Assembly (NCBI GenBank): GCA_032433595.1
Contig: JASWJB010000096.1
Coordinates: forward strand, 1 to 64,000
DNA: 64,000 nucleotides
Source of the DNA: Conoideocrella luteorostrata
Lineage: Eukaryota > Ascomycota > Sordariomycetes > Hypocreales > Clavicipitaceae
Direction of reading: 5' to 3'
Shown here in pieces: positions 34,314-45,566 of this stretch. A program made the translations under genes and the position numbers. Position 1 is the stretch's first letter, and each line of letters begins with the position of its first letter. The notes below the pieces were generated by a model. That model saw only the letters and a program-made list of their open reading frames with translations, was not told where the DNA came from and did no database searches.

Positions 34314-35037
34314 GTGTGAGATGCGCGGTTATCAGTATCCGATTGTCCTGTAGAGCTTCCCTTTAAAGCTCAAGCTCGGTATGAGGCTAGTATACAGGCA
34401 CAGCATATTGTGTCGACAGGCGCAGTAACTAACCTCGGTGTCAGAGGTGAATTGCTATGTATTCTAAACCAACAAACATAGTGCTGAATGATATTAGTAT
34501 AAACTAAGTAGCTTTTTTTTTTTTTTCGTTTTTTCTTTCCCGTCGCTTGTAGACTCGTCTCAACGCCGCTGGGGAACACTGACTAACAGTTTAATACTAC
34601 GGTAATGCATTTCTGTTAGGTTATGTCACGTAGCGAGGCAAGAACGTATGGTGACTCTCTGTATAGTACTGAAGCTTACTTCTCTACGTTAATGATGTGC
34701 GAGCAGGGCCGGCGCTATGCTGGCGAGCCGGTGGGCTCATCTGTCCCTAAGATAAACTTTATGTATATGGGTCACGTGTGTACCTTATAATTATTCCCCC
34801 CCGTTACTACGCCGGGCGCTAAACGGCATAACCTAGTGGCTAGCTGTACGCCAGCTAATGGACAGTAATATAATAGCTATAATAGCTATAATGCCTCCCT
34901 ACTTATGTTATTGTTAAGCTTAGTAGCTCTTCTAGCTAGCAGGCTAGTTAGTTGCGTTGCTTCTCAACAAGCAGGGAGGTTAACCCATGTAAGTGGGCTA
35001 TAGAATCTTCTCTTCTACTCTGTCCCACTTTTACATT

Positions 35038-35078
35038 TATATTCTATTCTATTCTATTCTATTCTATTCTATTCTATT
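35038..35078. repeat. (TATTC)n microsatellite
   Basis: Eight near-perfect copies of the pentamer TATTC in AT-rich non-coding DNA. Confidence 0.9.
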
Positions 35079-35297
35079 TAACTAAAAGAATTATAGGTAG
35101 GCTTTAATTATAAATAGCTTGTATTCTTCCCTTTTAGTAGTCTTAATTCTATATCCTTTTCTTATCCATTTCTTATGTTTCTTATACAGTATTTTATTGA
35201 AAAATTTACTATGTGCATGAGCATTCGGTTTACTTAAGCTTCGGCGTGCCTTACACGTCTTTTTGTGTCTTTATATTTGAGCTAACCTGACGAATAC

Positions 35298-35507
35298 TGT
35301 GGGAAGCACGGGGCTTCTGGGTTGACGTCAAAAGGTTCTTGCACGAAGCAATAGGTATAACAAAGTATTCAATTCATTCATAACTATCCAAGAGAGAAGA
35401 AGAGGAAGAGGAATGCCCCAGAGCGCGCTGTATAAAAGAGGCGCGTTAGGGTGGCCACGTGGCCTTGTTCGCATTTGTGCCTGAGTGCTTAACGAGGGAT
35501 TCCATCA
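35298..35507 (-). mobile_element. Solo LTR-like element, subfamily B, no target duplication
   Basis: Matches 60900-61114 along most of its length and in the same orientation: GGGAAGCAC near the left end, a CTATCCAAGAGAGAAGAAGAGGA-type purine tract, a GCGCG palindromic stretch, GGTGGCCACGTGGCC, then GAGGGATTCC at the right end. It begins TG and ends CA. The flanks (AATAC left, GGGCT right) do not match, so it is older, rearranged, or a recombinant. Confidence 0.7.
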
Positions 35508-36681
35508 GGGCTGTGTACTTTTAAGCGCAAGCATGGCACTTGCCTCCGCCGGGATATTTGCAGACTTCCCATCCGTCAGGCTGCGTCGACGGAGGACGGA
35601 TTCTCTGCTCTAACACTATCAGCTTGCTCGGTGGAACGCAAGCAATCATGGATTTGTTGAGATTAGAGTGGTCCTTCGGAAATTACCGAGACCTCAATTA
35701 GATAGAATTGTGTGATAGTGGAAGCAGGTTGCCCGATGTCACGGAATATAGGCCTAAGGCCACCAAAACATGAGTCAATGTTCCGGTTGCTGAAGGACTA
35801 TATGGAAGGATTGTACGACTCTTCAGAATGGTCATCATCAACATCATCACTTGGAAGTCTTTCAATTAGTTTAATTCATTCACGTTCGAATCCATCTATT
35901 CCTGCCGATTGCCACTGCTGCAAATTGCTCCCTTACACCTATGAAGGCACATAAATGCAACAACTGTATTTTTAATAACGTGACAATCGAGACGCATAAT
36001 CGCCACTTGGCAGTAATAGATCTCCTGCGGGTCTCGTTCTTTGCCCATGATTGGCTACCGCACCGCATCCACACGAGTCATCGAGCTGCCGGTGTAAAAT
36101 CGGTCAAGGGTTGGTGAGAGCTGCGCATCTGACATTTTATCAAAAAAGACCGAGACTGTTTCCACCCAAATCTTATGCATATTGAGAGGCGGGATACTAA
36201 ATAATGAATCGTGTTGATGGCTGTATAATTAGACGCTGAGTGCCTGTTCATCCTCCTGCTTATATTTGTGGATTATGAAACAGTCTGCCATGCAGCGTGC
36301 AGTGTGGATTAGTTGAAAGGGGGCAGCAGTAACTTATACATGTTTTGAAGAACCGTGCGACTGACCCAAAAGACAACCCAAAAGACAAGAAAATTTGTGA
36401 CAAGTAGAATTTATATGGGACCACCCGAAGCCGGTCATATTTTGGGGCCAATCATGGAATGGTGTTCGCGGAACGGTTTGGCCGAATTGAGCGCATTGAT
36501 CTCTTCACCAAAAACGGAAACTATCCGTTGTTCAATACCATAATCTGATCTCAAGGTAGTTGTAATATTCAATAGCAGACCCTCTTCAGATATAATATTT
36601 CTACTGTGGTGTGCGCGTGTTACTCTATTGCTCGAGTCCACACCTTTACCCTGAGCCATCCTTATCAAATACTTCACAATT

Positions 36682-37133
36682 ATGAAGGCTTACTATTTTC
36701 TTGTTCTCTTCACAGCATCCGCTTTGGCGGCTCCTCAGGATATTGGACAAATTGGACTCCAATCTAGTGCCTTGCACATCATCAAGGCAGCCAACGCCAA
36801 GTCTTTGGGATTTAGCATGGCTAAGCCGGCGCGTCTGCATCCCAGAGCTGAAACAGAATGCGTCGCAATCTCTACTGACGAGGCCTCTCAGAAAAGGTAC
36901 TCGGAGGTGGTAATCCCGGTGTCTTTTTCCGTGGAGATTCTAGGCACCCTGCTGATGTTTTTAATACTGGATTTTGTCCACAAGGAAATGATGCGAGCTT
37001 GCAGCATCATCTTAGCTCTTGCGAGAATTCTGCACTAGTATCGCTAACTCAATCTAAAAAGGCCGCTTTATGTTATCCTATGGGCAGGCCTTCTGATAAC
37101 AATAAGGAATCAGAGAGTCACAGTGCATTGTAG
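36682..37133 (+). pseudogene. Heat-labile-enterotoxin alpha-chain-like ADP-ribosyltransferase, broken
   Basis: The ATG at 36682 opens a signal peptide (MKAYYFLVLFTASALAA). About 55 residues later the frame is lost near 36895-36900. From there a different frame carries the hallmark N-terminal part of the enterotoxin-A fold: an RGDSR motif with the NAD-binding Arg, then a VFNTGF segment, and later a Ser/Thr-containing SLTQSKK region. This frame ends at TAG 37131-37133, before the catalytic Glu pair of the family. Thus there is a frameshift plus loss of the C-terminal half, and no active product is expected. Families of these secreted toxins are expanded in insect-pathogenic Hypocreales, which is the main clue to lifestyle here. 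A further protein-like scrap (FFEGDFRPTPRV, near 37160) follows. Confidence 0.65.
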
Positions 37134-37301
37134 TTACGGATATTCGACGAGCCTATGTTTTTTGAGGGGGATTTTAGACCTACTCCTAGAGTTCTAGCAA
37201 TCGCCCAAGGCGTCAGCCTGAAATAGCAGATTGTATGTGGCACTAAACAGCGTAGGTAAGAGCTAGCGGTAAATAACTGATGAAATCATTTTTAAAGAAC
37301 C

Positions 37302-39545
37302 CTATATGAGAAAATTGAAAAAAAACCCGATGGAAATATCTGTGGTGCTTGGCTGGCGGGTCATACTTCTAAACACTTCTACACAACCGTCCACCGCCAT
37401 CTTGTATCCAAGTGTAAGGTTCTGGCGCGCGCAGCGCGTAGGCCTTATAAATAGGTGTAAGGTGCAGTGCAGGCAGTCGCTTGCATTGACAGATCTTTCT
37501 GGTCTATTGGGGTAACAAGCACACCTTCTTGCTATCTTACACCAAGCTTCATTGCCTACCGCAGTATTAGCAAAGAAAAGATCTTTAGAATCATACATCT
37601 TCTTGATGCTGCGTAACCTGTCGTAGTTGGCACCGTAGAAAGCACTCTGTCAGTGGTCCTGCTGGAGGTTTGCTTTGTTCAGATACGCACCGCTATTCGG
37701 CGCAACTGCTGTCAGCGCGGGTACTGTGACCTGGTTGAGGTAATCATTGCCAGCCAGGTTGCTGCTCAATGACGCCTTGAGGTCCCACGGCGCGAAAACT
37801 AGAATCTGTACGATGCTGTCGCGCCACGCTGGCAGCACGGCATTGGACGTCGGGTAGTTGACCGCAACAGAGTGTGCTGCATTGAGTGCGACGCCGCCTG
37901 TCTGATACTTACCGCCAGGTTGCACGCTAAGCTTCAGCACTTCAACAAAATTCCGGTTCGATGTGGTGTTCTCCATTATTCTTCGTGGGATTAATCGTCC
38001 GCCAATAGAGACGTCGACGATGTTGACAAAAGGAAGACCATAGGACAAGGGGCCCAGATAGTGGTCGAAATGCTCCAAAAATGTGAGAAATGAAGTGATT
38101 GAAGTGGATATAGATACGCCTAATTCGTTGATCTTGCAAAGAAAAGGCTGTAGCAGATCCTTTACTCATCTTCACTCTTGCCTGGTGCAGTCAGAGGAAC
38201 GACCTCAAAACTTGTGTTGGACAGAGAGAAGAGAGCCGTGCTTCCAGAGTCCACCATATCGGGGATCCAAGTAAAGAACTCCTCAATCCATTTCTAGAAC
38301 TTGTCCTCTGTCGTGCCGGTCTTGTTGAGTTGGAGGAATGCACCCCCGACGATGCTATCCTTGAAAGCTTTCACAATCACCGAAATGACCGTACGTGCCG
38401 CCGCCACCTCCACTAAAAGCCCAATAGAGATCTTTGTTCTCGGTTGGTGACGCGATGAGGTGCGTTCCATTAGCGGTAACCGCCTCCCATTCGAGAATCA
38501 GATCTGCGCCCATCCCATGCATGGAGCTCAGGAGGGAATGACCACCTTCCTGAAGAAATTCACCAGACAGGCCAACAGAGGCACATAAACCCCTACAATG
38601 CGGAGGCCATGAGATCCCGCTGTTGTATAGGCTTCGAAGGCTTGAACTCCGGCTGCAGAGCCTCAGTATATCACTGAGGAGAATAGAAGTAGGCTGGCGG
38701 TTCCTGCTACTCACCTCCAATATTCTTGCGGGTCCAGTGTATTTCGAGCTGGAATAATTCAGGAATGCTATATACTTCATGTTGTGAGTCCAAAAGCCCA
38801 GAGACTTCTTTCCAGTGGACTTTCCCATGTAACCGAAAATGATTAGTAATGAACTTCAGTTGTATATAGAATGGAATTAAACTTACTGATGTCCGGTATT
38901 CTTGAAAACCACACGGACATTGTGTTTCTGTGCGAACCGCAGTGCTTGTGAAACATGGTCGGCAGAACTTATATTGACCGCATACTCGACGTAATTGCCC
39001 AAAGTACATGCATTTGACGGAGGGGTGAACGGGCCACAGCTCTGATTCTGCCAGAAGGGTCACATAATCTCAGTCGGATGAGGATATTTAGTCTAGGAGC
39101 AGTAAAGGTCTTGTTCGACAGCCCCAATTCCAATCTTGAGACACTGAAAGGACACCACCGCATGATATTCACATACTGGCTTTGAGGCAGCGACCACGCT
39201 TCTGCTAGAGAATTGCATGCCTCCTTTTCATAATGTGGCCCGTGGCATGCTGATGAGAGAGGAATTGTTTTAATGATTTTTCCGTGTATGGTATCATTTA
39301 GTTGGGACCATGTTTGGAGGTCTGGCCAAGTACCGTCTTTTTAGGTACATGAAACTGAAACATGTGGTACCCGTGAAATGTCTCTTATTGCTGACTGGAC
39401 AGATACCTATTATTAGACATAAAGAGGAGCTCACTGCCTCCATCTGTTGGCTCAGGCCCAAGCGGCCCCCAAATCGTTGGCCCCTGAGACCTCCCGCAAT
39501 AGCACTCACCGGGCAGACCATGATGCGGTTGATGACGAAGGGCAC
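37302..39545 (-). pseudogene. Berberine-bridge-type FAD-linked oxidase, heavily damaged
   Basis: Minus-strand fragments in order are: an N-terminus (TWSQLNDTIHGKIIKTIPL; CHGPHYEKEACNS) near 39310-39200; CGPFTPPSNACTLGNYVEYA and ALRFAQKHNVRVVFKNTGH (39045-38890); GKSTGKKSLGFWTHN (38825); the flavin-Cys loop LCASVGLSG with GGHSLLSSMHGMGAD (38590-38500); GTHLIASPTENKDLYWAFSGG; then the BBE C-terminal domain NSGAYLNKANLQQDH and AFYGANYDRL (37700-37610). Lesions include TGA 39062-39060, a broken acceptor near 38840, a one-base loss near 38590, a frameshift near 38388, TAG 38296-38294 and TGA 37652-37650. Intact relatives are secreted flavoproteins that oxidise phenols or alcohols and often close rings in fungal pathways. 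It neighbours the cluster reductase, which is divergently transcribed. Confidence 0.88.
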
Positions 39546-39967
39546 TCTATATCTCTGAGATAATGATAGCGGTCAGTCGGTTTTCAACTGAAGGATGCTC
39601 ATTACCTTTCCCCGGTCAGTTACACGAGGTCCACTCTCCCGAAGCAGATATTTATGTATTCTGATTGAGGGCCAAGCAATATGTGGTGGATTTGTAATCA
39701 CTTGCCAACCGCTTCTGTCATTCCCAACATATGTCGACTGGTCATATTCTCCACTCCCCAACCCTCCTGCCTCCACCACTCGACAATTTACAGTTAGGCT
39801 GTGCCCACAAGCACATGTGCAGTTATATGCGGACTCAACCCGCTAGAAATTCGCGAGCTTGGGGTTGCTCCTCTTTTCCCATGTCAACCTCGCTACAGAA
39901 CTTGAACATCACTCTCGGCTCCTAGCAACCCAACCAATCCGTCCACTGACCAAAAACCCCATTCTTC
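39546..39967. other. Intergenic promoter region
   Basis: It lies between the divergent oxidase pseudogene and the reductase. A minus-strand open frame (39573-39779) is not recognised and is probably chance. The last 100 bases before 39968 are C-rich, a normal leader for the plus-strand gene. Confidence 0.4.
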
Positions 39968-40966
39968 ATGTCTTCCGTAGACCTTCTCATCACTGGTGCT
40001 ACCGGCTTCATTGGCTTCAAAGTCTTGCTCGAAGCCCTCGAGGATGGATACACGGTCCGAGCCGCTATTCGCTCCTCTGAGAAAGCCAAAACACTTGCCT
40101 CCCACCCCAAGATAATTTCTTCTGGCAAAGCGAACAAGCTGTCATTTATCGAAGTTCCTGACATCACCCGTGACGGTGCTTATGATGAGGCTATAGAAGG
40201 TGTTACCTATATCATTCACCTCGCATCACCTCTCCCCTCACCGTTCCTGGACCCGCAGACCGGCATCTACGAACCAAACATCAAGAGTGTGAGCACCCTA
40301 CTTGTATCTGCATTCAACGAGCCATCAGTGAAGAGAGTTGTTATCACCTCTTCGACATTCGCAAACACACCTTTCCCCCCCGACCCAAGCCAGGAAATCA
40401 CGGCCGAGACCAGAGTGCCTGACCTGCCGGGACCTTTTGACTCGATGCTCCCCGCATACAGTGCTGGCAAGATCGCAGCGCTGAATTTCACTGACAGGTT
40501 CATCAAAGAGAAGAAGCCTTCCTTCACCGTTGTCAACGTCTTTCCTGGGTTCGTTTTCGGCCGGGATGACAGGGCTCTAGATGTCAAGGAGCTAGATGCT
40601 GGAACCAATCGCATCGTTTTAGCAACCATCACTGGGAAATCTACCCATAACCCTATGCCGGCAGGCGCCACCCATGTAGATGATGTTGCCAAGGCACATC
40701 TAGCAGGATTGAAAGAGGGCTTCTCAGGGAACTTTGGCGTCACGAAGGTCCATGACTTCAACGATGCCTGGATAGCCATCCAAAAGCACTTTCCAGAGGC
40801 TGTTGCGGACGGTACATTCAAAAAGGGAAATCAGCCGACTGTGCCCGTAAATTGGAATGCGCACCAGACCGAGATTGATCTCAAGTTCAATTTCAAGACG
40901 TATGAGGACATGGTTGTTGACGTTGCCGGCCAGTACCTTGAGCTCTCTGGCAAGAAGAAGACTTAA
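39968..40966 (+). CDS. NAD(P)-dependent epimerase/ketoreductase (DFR/CCR-like extended SDR)
   Basis: An intronless frame of 332 residues, ATG at 39968. The N-terminus has the Rossmann motif TGATGFIG at residues 9-16. Further along are the extended-SDR segments IIHLASPLPSP and KRVVITSSTFAN, the catalytic YSAGK near residue 166, and a C-terminal substrate-binding part (THVDDVAKAHLAGL). The protein resembles dihydroflavonol-4-reductase and cinnamoyl-CoA reductase, which reduce a ketone or aldehyde with NADPH in the cytosol. It is fully intact between two pseudogenes (oxidase and P450), so it either gained an independent use or has escaped damage by chance. In the ancestral cluster it would act as a tailoring ketoreductase. 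Confidence 0.9.
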   Translation: MSSVDLLITGATGFIGFKVLLEALEDGYTVRAAIRSSEKAKTLASHPKIISSGKANKLSFIEVPDITRDGAYDEAIEGVTYIIHLASPLPSPFLDPQTGIYEPNIKSVSTLLVSAFNEPSVKRVVITSSTFANTPFPPDPSQEITAETRVPDLPGPFDSMLPAYSAGKIAALNFTDRFIKEKKPSFTVVNVFPGFVFGRDDRALDVKELDAGTNRIVLATITGKSTHNPMPAGATHVDDVAKAHLAGLKEGFSGNFGVTKVHDFNDAWIAIQKHFPEAVADGTFKKGNQPTVPVNWNAHQTEIDLKFNFKTYEDMVVDVAGQYLELSGKKKT

Positions 40967-41289
40967 ATCTTAGTTTGGCCCATTCGTTTAGACTAAAGCC
41001 AGTCAAGAAGATTTCCCTTATCTCTAATCAATGCTAATGAAACTGATGTAAATTGTGTATTGGCTTGGTGCTCCAGATATGGAAGTGTTCCCCAGGATTG
41101 ATGCCATTCGTCAAATATGATAAAGAGACCCTGTTTGTCTTTTTTTTGTGAACATCTACACAACTACTTAATTGCATACTCGAAGTCATATCTGATAATT
41201 TTCTCACCTATTGGCTGCCAGCAAATAATATGAAATGAAAATAATTCATTTACATCGTATATGTTATAAGAGTACGAGGAACACTACTG

Positions 41290-42835
41290 AATTGGTCGAA
41301 GCAAAGAGCAATTTACTTCCTCTTCTTCAACACCATGTCCATCTCGCGCTGCCTTGTGAGCCAACCGCCAGAGACAATTCAGTCTTTGTGTGGATTGGCC
41401 AACAGGATGTCAAAATTTCGGTAGAGCTCCACAATGATCTTCGTAAGCTGCATCATGGCGAGTTTCTAACCGATGCAATTTCTCGCTCCAGCTCCAAACT
41501 ATTCTGTATTAGCCTTGGCGAAATCTCTAGCTGTGTATGAATTCAAGAGATGACTCACAGTGAACATGTTTGTTCTCATCCTAGCCACATCTTTGAAGTC
41601 GCTGTCGATCCATCTCTCAGGCCGGAACTCATGTGCGTCCTGGCCGAATATCCCCTTGTCGCGGTTGACGACCCAGCAGTTCGCCCCGATGATGGTGCCT
41701 TAGGGAATATACTGTCCATGTAGGGTGACGCCACCATTTGGACAGCGGCGTTCGAGAATCAAGCCGGTGCTCGGGTGGATCCGGAGAGCTTCATTAGTTA
41801 CGGCTGGTCTTGTAGATTGATAAACGGTTAGCTTCAACGGTCTGTCCTAGGGAAGCAACGGTGACAATAGGGGGATTGACGACGTGCTTGCATACACGTA
41901 GCTCAATGGTGTGTTACCGGTGAGCTTGGCCGGACTAGACAGTTTCCCTGCGATTTCTACATCGTCAATCTCCTGCTGCAGCTTCTCTTGCATGACCGGA
42001 TTCTTGGCAAAATAGTAGACTACGGCCCGAAGCGTGATGGCGACGACATCGTGGGGAGTTAGCCTGCATGATATATTAGGACACTGCGTCATCCTGCGCA
42101 CTCCAGGTATCTGACATACACATTGATATAATCTGCTGCGATGACATCTCTGATGGTAAACTTCTCGGGTACAGACTTGTGCAAATCCAAGAAAAGATTC
42201 AACATGTCGGCTGACTCGGTCGGGTTCACCTCGCGTTTTTGAACTTGTTCCAGAGCAAACTATTGCTGACGAATCAACAGTTAGCCAAATGGCGAAGTTC
42301 CGTGCATGCTTACAATAAACAGCGGGTTTTCTTTACTTGCTCCAGTTGCAAGAGCCTTGACTTTAGCCCAGAGCCGTTCGATTGCTGTAATTTGACCCCG
42401 CTAGATGACAACAATTTAGGTCAGTGTGGAATGCAAACGGTAGGGGAAAGTTTTGGGTTCAGGTTCAGGGAACGTATACCACCGCGAAATACATCATCTG
42501 GTCATGTTCTAAATGGTAGATTCCGTCAACATCGGTGCCTGACTCCATGAAACCTAGCATCTGAGAGAAGTTGACGGCCCCAAGAGAATCAAAGGCGTAA
42601 TAATGGAGCCAAGCAGCAAGATCTACAGGCGCTGACGCCTTGATGCCGATGATTTCGTTCGTCTTGGAGATAAAGAGCTTGATGCAGTCATCGAGATGGA
42701 ACCTGAGGCCGGAAACAGCAATGGTTGTGTATAAGAATCCCATTGTGAGTTTTAACGCTGCATGGTAGTTAGCGTCCTGGGTTGAGAAAACATTGTGCAG
42801 GTCTGTGCCTTCAAAATTCGGCTGCAATATTCCGT
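41290..42835 (-). pseudogene. Cytochrome P450 (pisatin-demethylase-like), N-terminally truncated
   Basis: Minus-strand fragments in order are: NFEGTDLHNVFSTQDANYHA, APVDLAAWLHYYAFDSLGAV and FSQMLGFMESGTDVDGIYHL (42820-42500); the region after the I-helix (LRAVVYYFAKNPVMQEKLQQ, about 42030); ALRIHPSTGLILERRCPNGG (about 41790-41735); GANCWVVNRDKGIFGQDAH; and the heme loop FGAGARNCIG at 41498-41469. Stops are TAA 41702-41700, TAG 41468-41466 directly after the heme loop, and TGA 41381-41379. The membrane anchor and first 80 or so residues are missing; sequence before 42835 turns into AT-rich repeats, so the 5' end was probably lost with an insertion or rearrangement. It would have been the oxidase of the polyketide cluster. 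Confidence 0.87.
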
Positions 42836-43906
42836 ATATACCTTAATTCAAGACATCTGTTAGCATCTGCCGCTGCCGCTGCCGATGCTAGCATAATTGA
42901 TTCAATTGCTGTAGCAAGCTTCCTGATATAACTACCGTTATTGAATTCGATACCTGACGTACGATTCCGCCGGCAGATGCCTTGCGTTTCAATCCGACGA
43001 TGCCTGTTGATGCCACTAATTAGGCACCTGACCACGATTAATATTGCCGATAACCACAATCCAGTTTAGCGAACTATTTAATTAGATGCTGCTGCTGCTG
43101 CTGCTGCTACTTCTATTATTGCTATAATTCTATAATCTTTTTTAAAAAAAAGGGGTTTTTTTTTGGCTTTTTCGTAAGCTATAGGCTAGGGGGCTATCCT
43201 TGCTTGCTAGGGAAGTGTTTTATGCCGAAATTTAAGCCACCCTTAGGGGTAGCTACTATGCCTTACAACGCAAGATACCTACTAGCTTAAACACTAGTTA
43301 CGTGACCTTTGTACCCCTTTAAAATTAGATATTTTGTCAGGAAGAAAAGAACACACTAAACAACCTGTAGAACTGGTTGTACTATTCGGTATCAATTAAT
43401 CAAATGGTTTGTGTAGTCCGGCTGACTTAATCTTATTGTGCAAGTCGCTCGTGTAAGTGTGGACAGTTTCGGAGGTTAACGTTAGTAATTAGTATTGTAT
43501 GGCGTTTAAGGTGCTGCTTGATTGAACTTGCAGTCTTGATCTATTGTATTTAATTAACTAGTTCAAGTACTCGGGTACTCAGTATTAGTAATAATAGGCT
43601 TTTAAAGGCAAGGTTAAAATAGCAAAGTATTAATTTGCTTTACAAAGAAGGCATGCCGTTTCGTGTTCAGTAGTGATACTGCGATAACTATAAATACACC
43701 ACACAAGGCTGACTAAAATCATTCTTGTAGAAGAAAACTTCTCCCCGCGTAACTACCCTACGGATGCTTAAATTCCCGCCCAAAGTAGCAAAATAGTGCG
43801 GAATTCCGCTATTCTCGTGACTTTTGTCGAGTGACTGTACGTGTGCGTGGTATGCACGTCACAAAGCTATTATTTATCACCCATCGGCCGCTATTAGTCT
43901 ACAAGG

Positions 43907-44418
43907 AGCGGCGGAAAGCCTGTTTAGCAGCCGTTTAACGCATATTTACGGGCACTCTCGTATCCGTTAAACTAGTATCCTGCAAAGTTGTAGTAGCTAT
44001 GCCGCCGCTAATGAGTCACTAGCTCGTGTGCAGTTCTACTGCATAACACAATAAGCTGCACGCACTCTCTCAGGACTAGTAGCGGCGGAAAGCCTGTTCA
44101 GTACCCGGTTAACGCATGTTTAAGAGGAACTCTCGTATCCGTTAGATTAGCGTCCTGCAAAGTCAGTGGTGTGCAGTGGCTATGCCGCAACCAAGGAGTC
44201 ACTGGCTCGTGTGCGGTACACGCACTCTCTCAGGACTAATAGCGGCAGGAAGCCTGCTTAGTAGCCGATTAACGCATATTTACAAGGCACTCTCGTATCC
44301 GTAAGATTAGCGTCCTGCAAAGTTAATAATATATAGTGGCTATGCCGCAGCCAAGGAGTCGCTGGCTCGTGTGCGGTTCCACTGCATAACACAATAAGCT
44401 GCACGCACTCTCTTAGGA
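43907..44418 (+). repeat. Three tandem repeats of about 170 bp
   Basis: Units start at 43907, 44081 and 44241 with AGCGGCGGAAAGCCTG or a close variant. They share TTAACGCATxTTTA, ACTCTCGTATCCGT, GTCCTGCAAAGT, GGCTATGCCGC and CTCGTGTGCxGT, ending in GCACGCACTCTCTxAGGA. Units 1 and 3 contain CTGCATAACACAATAAGCT; unit 2 lacks about 25 bases there, explaining its shorter length. They are non-coding in all frames. Confidence 0.88.
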
Positions 44419-44994
44419 GTTTGCGGCCTGTAAATCCCCGCGCTTAACCGTTACAGCACAGAATTATCCTATTTTAAGGCTAGGGTACATAACTAGAGGC
44501 GAGCAGCCTTGACTTACTTCTAGTTATCACAGCGCTCTTTGTGGCCTTGCGCGTCACACTTGTAGAACATGCCAAGCAACGGTTCTAGTCGCAGCCTGTT
44601 TAATACTTACATGAAGGAGCCGGAGGGTTTGAAGAAGTAACTGGATCGTGCTGTGTCAAACGCACATGCGCTATAACGCGCGACCGTAACCCTGACGCAG
44701 GTACAAGGGTGGCGGAGTAGCTATGCATCCTCTAATCGACAGACTGTGGGGAGTGGATCGGGCTGACCTGCCTTTACAATGCAAGAATGGAAGTTTTGGC
44801 GAGTGATACTTGACTTACGCTATTGAGTCAAATAGAGTTAGTTGCAGCCTTAGTGTACGCATGGATAGTTCCTAGTACGAACACATGCTAACACGAAACT
44901 ATTACAACATGCGACTAAGAACCTTCTATGTGGCGTTAATCCTGACTCGGCCGCCCGTGCGCGCGCAAAGCTTTGAGTTTATAAGCTTGACTTA

Positions 44995-45038
44995 GTGTGA
45001 CTGCTGTGGTTAGTTCCCAAGGGATAAACCTAGTCGTG
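44995..45038 (+). repeat. Copy 2 of a dispersed ~44-bp repeat
   Basis: About 40 of 44 bases match 17374-17418, in the same orientation. It sits in AT-rich DNA 600 bases after the tandem repeats. Confidence 0.7.
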
Positions 45039-45566
45039 GTCCATGTTGTTAGATATTACAGGGCGTTGTTTGTTCTGAGCAAAGAGGTGTCACGTCGCAA
45101 TAGTTTACATAATCGATAGATGCAGGTAAATGATTGTAATGATTGTATAACTGTTGAAGACTGACTATCTAAGATATCTAAAGAGTGTAATTGGTGGCGC
45201 CTATAGAGCAAGGTGCTCACTTGGTTTGCGCGTGAGCATCGTGGGCGCTCACGCCAAATCGTAAGTGAGCAGGAGCAGTGCTTACTTATACCGAGGTGAG
45301 CGCTAGCTCATTAGCCCATAGGTCCAACTATATATCTATGTTCGCTAGTCCTAGCGCGGGGTGGCTTAGGCAGCTAGCTAGTCCAGCGGCTAATTTTACC
45401 AAGATCGTAACACTTTGTGAAAGTTACCAAACCCAATTAATGAACAAGTTTAAATAGTGGCTTTCCTTGACTTTTAATTTCCTTTGTGGTTTCTTCTAGG
45501 TACTTTTATTTTTGGCTCTTTTTCTCTTTTTTTTTTCATTCCAAGGAACTTTTATGTGGTCTCAAC

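Larger units (their letters stand above)
34314..36681. other. AT-rich repeat-bearing DNA
   Basis: It holds a 14-T run (34512-34525), tandem AATAGCTATA words near 34870, a pentanucleotide microsatellite and a solo LTR-like element. The open frame 35712-35954 has no recognisable feature. 36500-36681 is the probable promoter of the enterotoxin-like remnant. Confidence 0.45.
42836..45566. other. Repeat-rich gene desert
   Basis: An AT-rich block with a (GCT)7 run at about 43089, A/T homopolymers near 43145, three tandem repeats of about 170 bp and a dispersed 44-bp repeat. No transposase or reverse transcriptase fragment is recognisable. It separates the P450 remnant from the glycosyltransferase remnant. 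Confidence 0.5.

Noticed and set aside
33835..34353. Long open frames overlapping the knottin gene on both strands
   Set aside because: The 84-base repeat is divisible by three, so every frame inherits an open repetitive reading. Only one frame has a signal peptide, dibasic site and ordered cysteines.
39573..39779. Minus-strand frame with VEAGGLGSGEYDQSTYVG, considered as a GMC oxidoreductase start
   Set aside because: No Rossmann motif precedes it, nothing family-like follows, and it lies in the intergenic promoter between divergent genes.
43907..44418. Tandem repeats considered as a CRISPR-like array
   Set aside because: The repeats are contiguous 160-175-bp units without unique spacers, in a eukaryotic setting.
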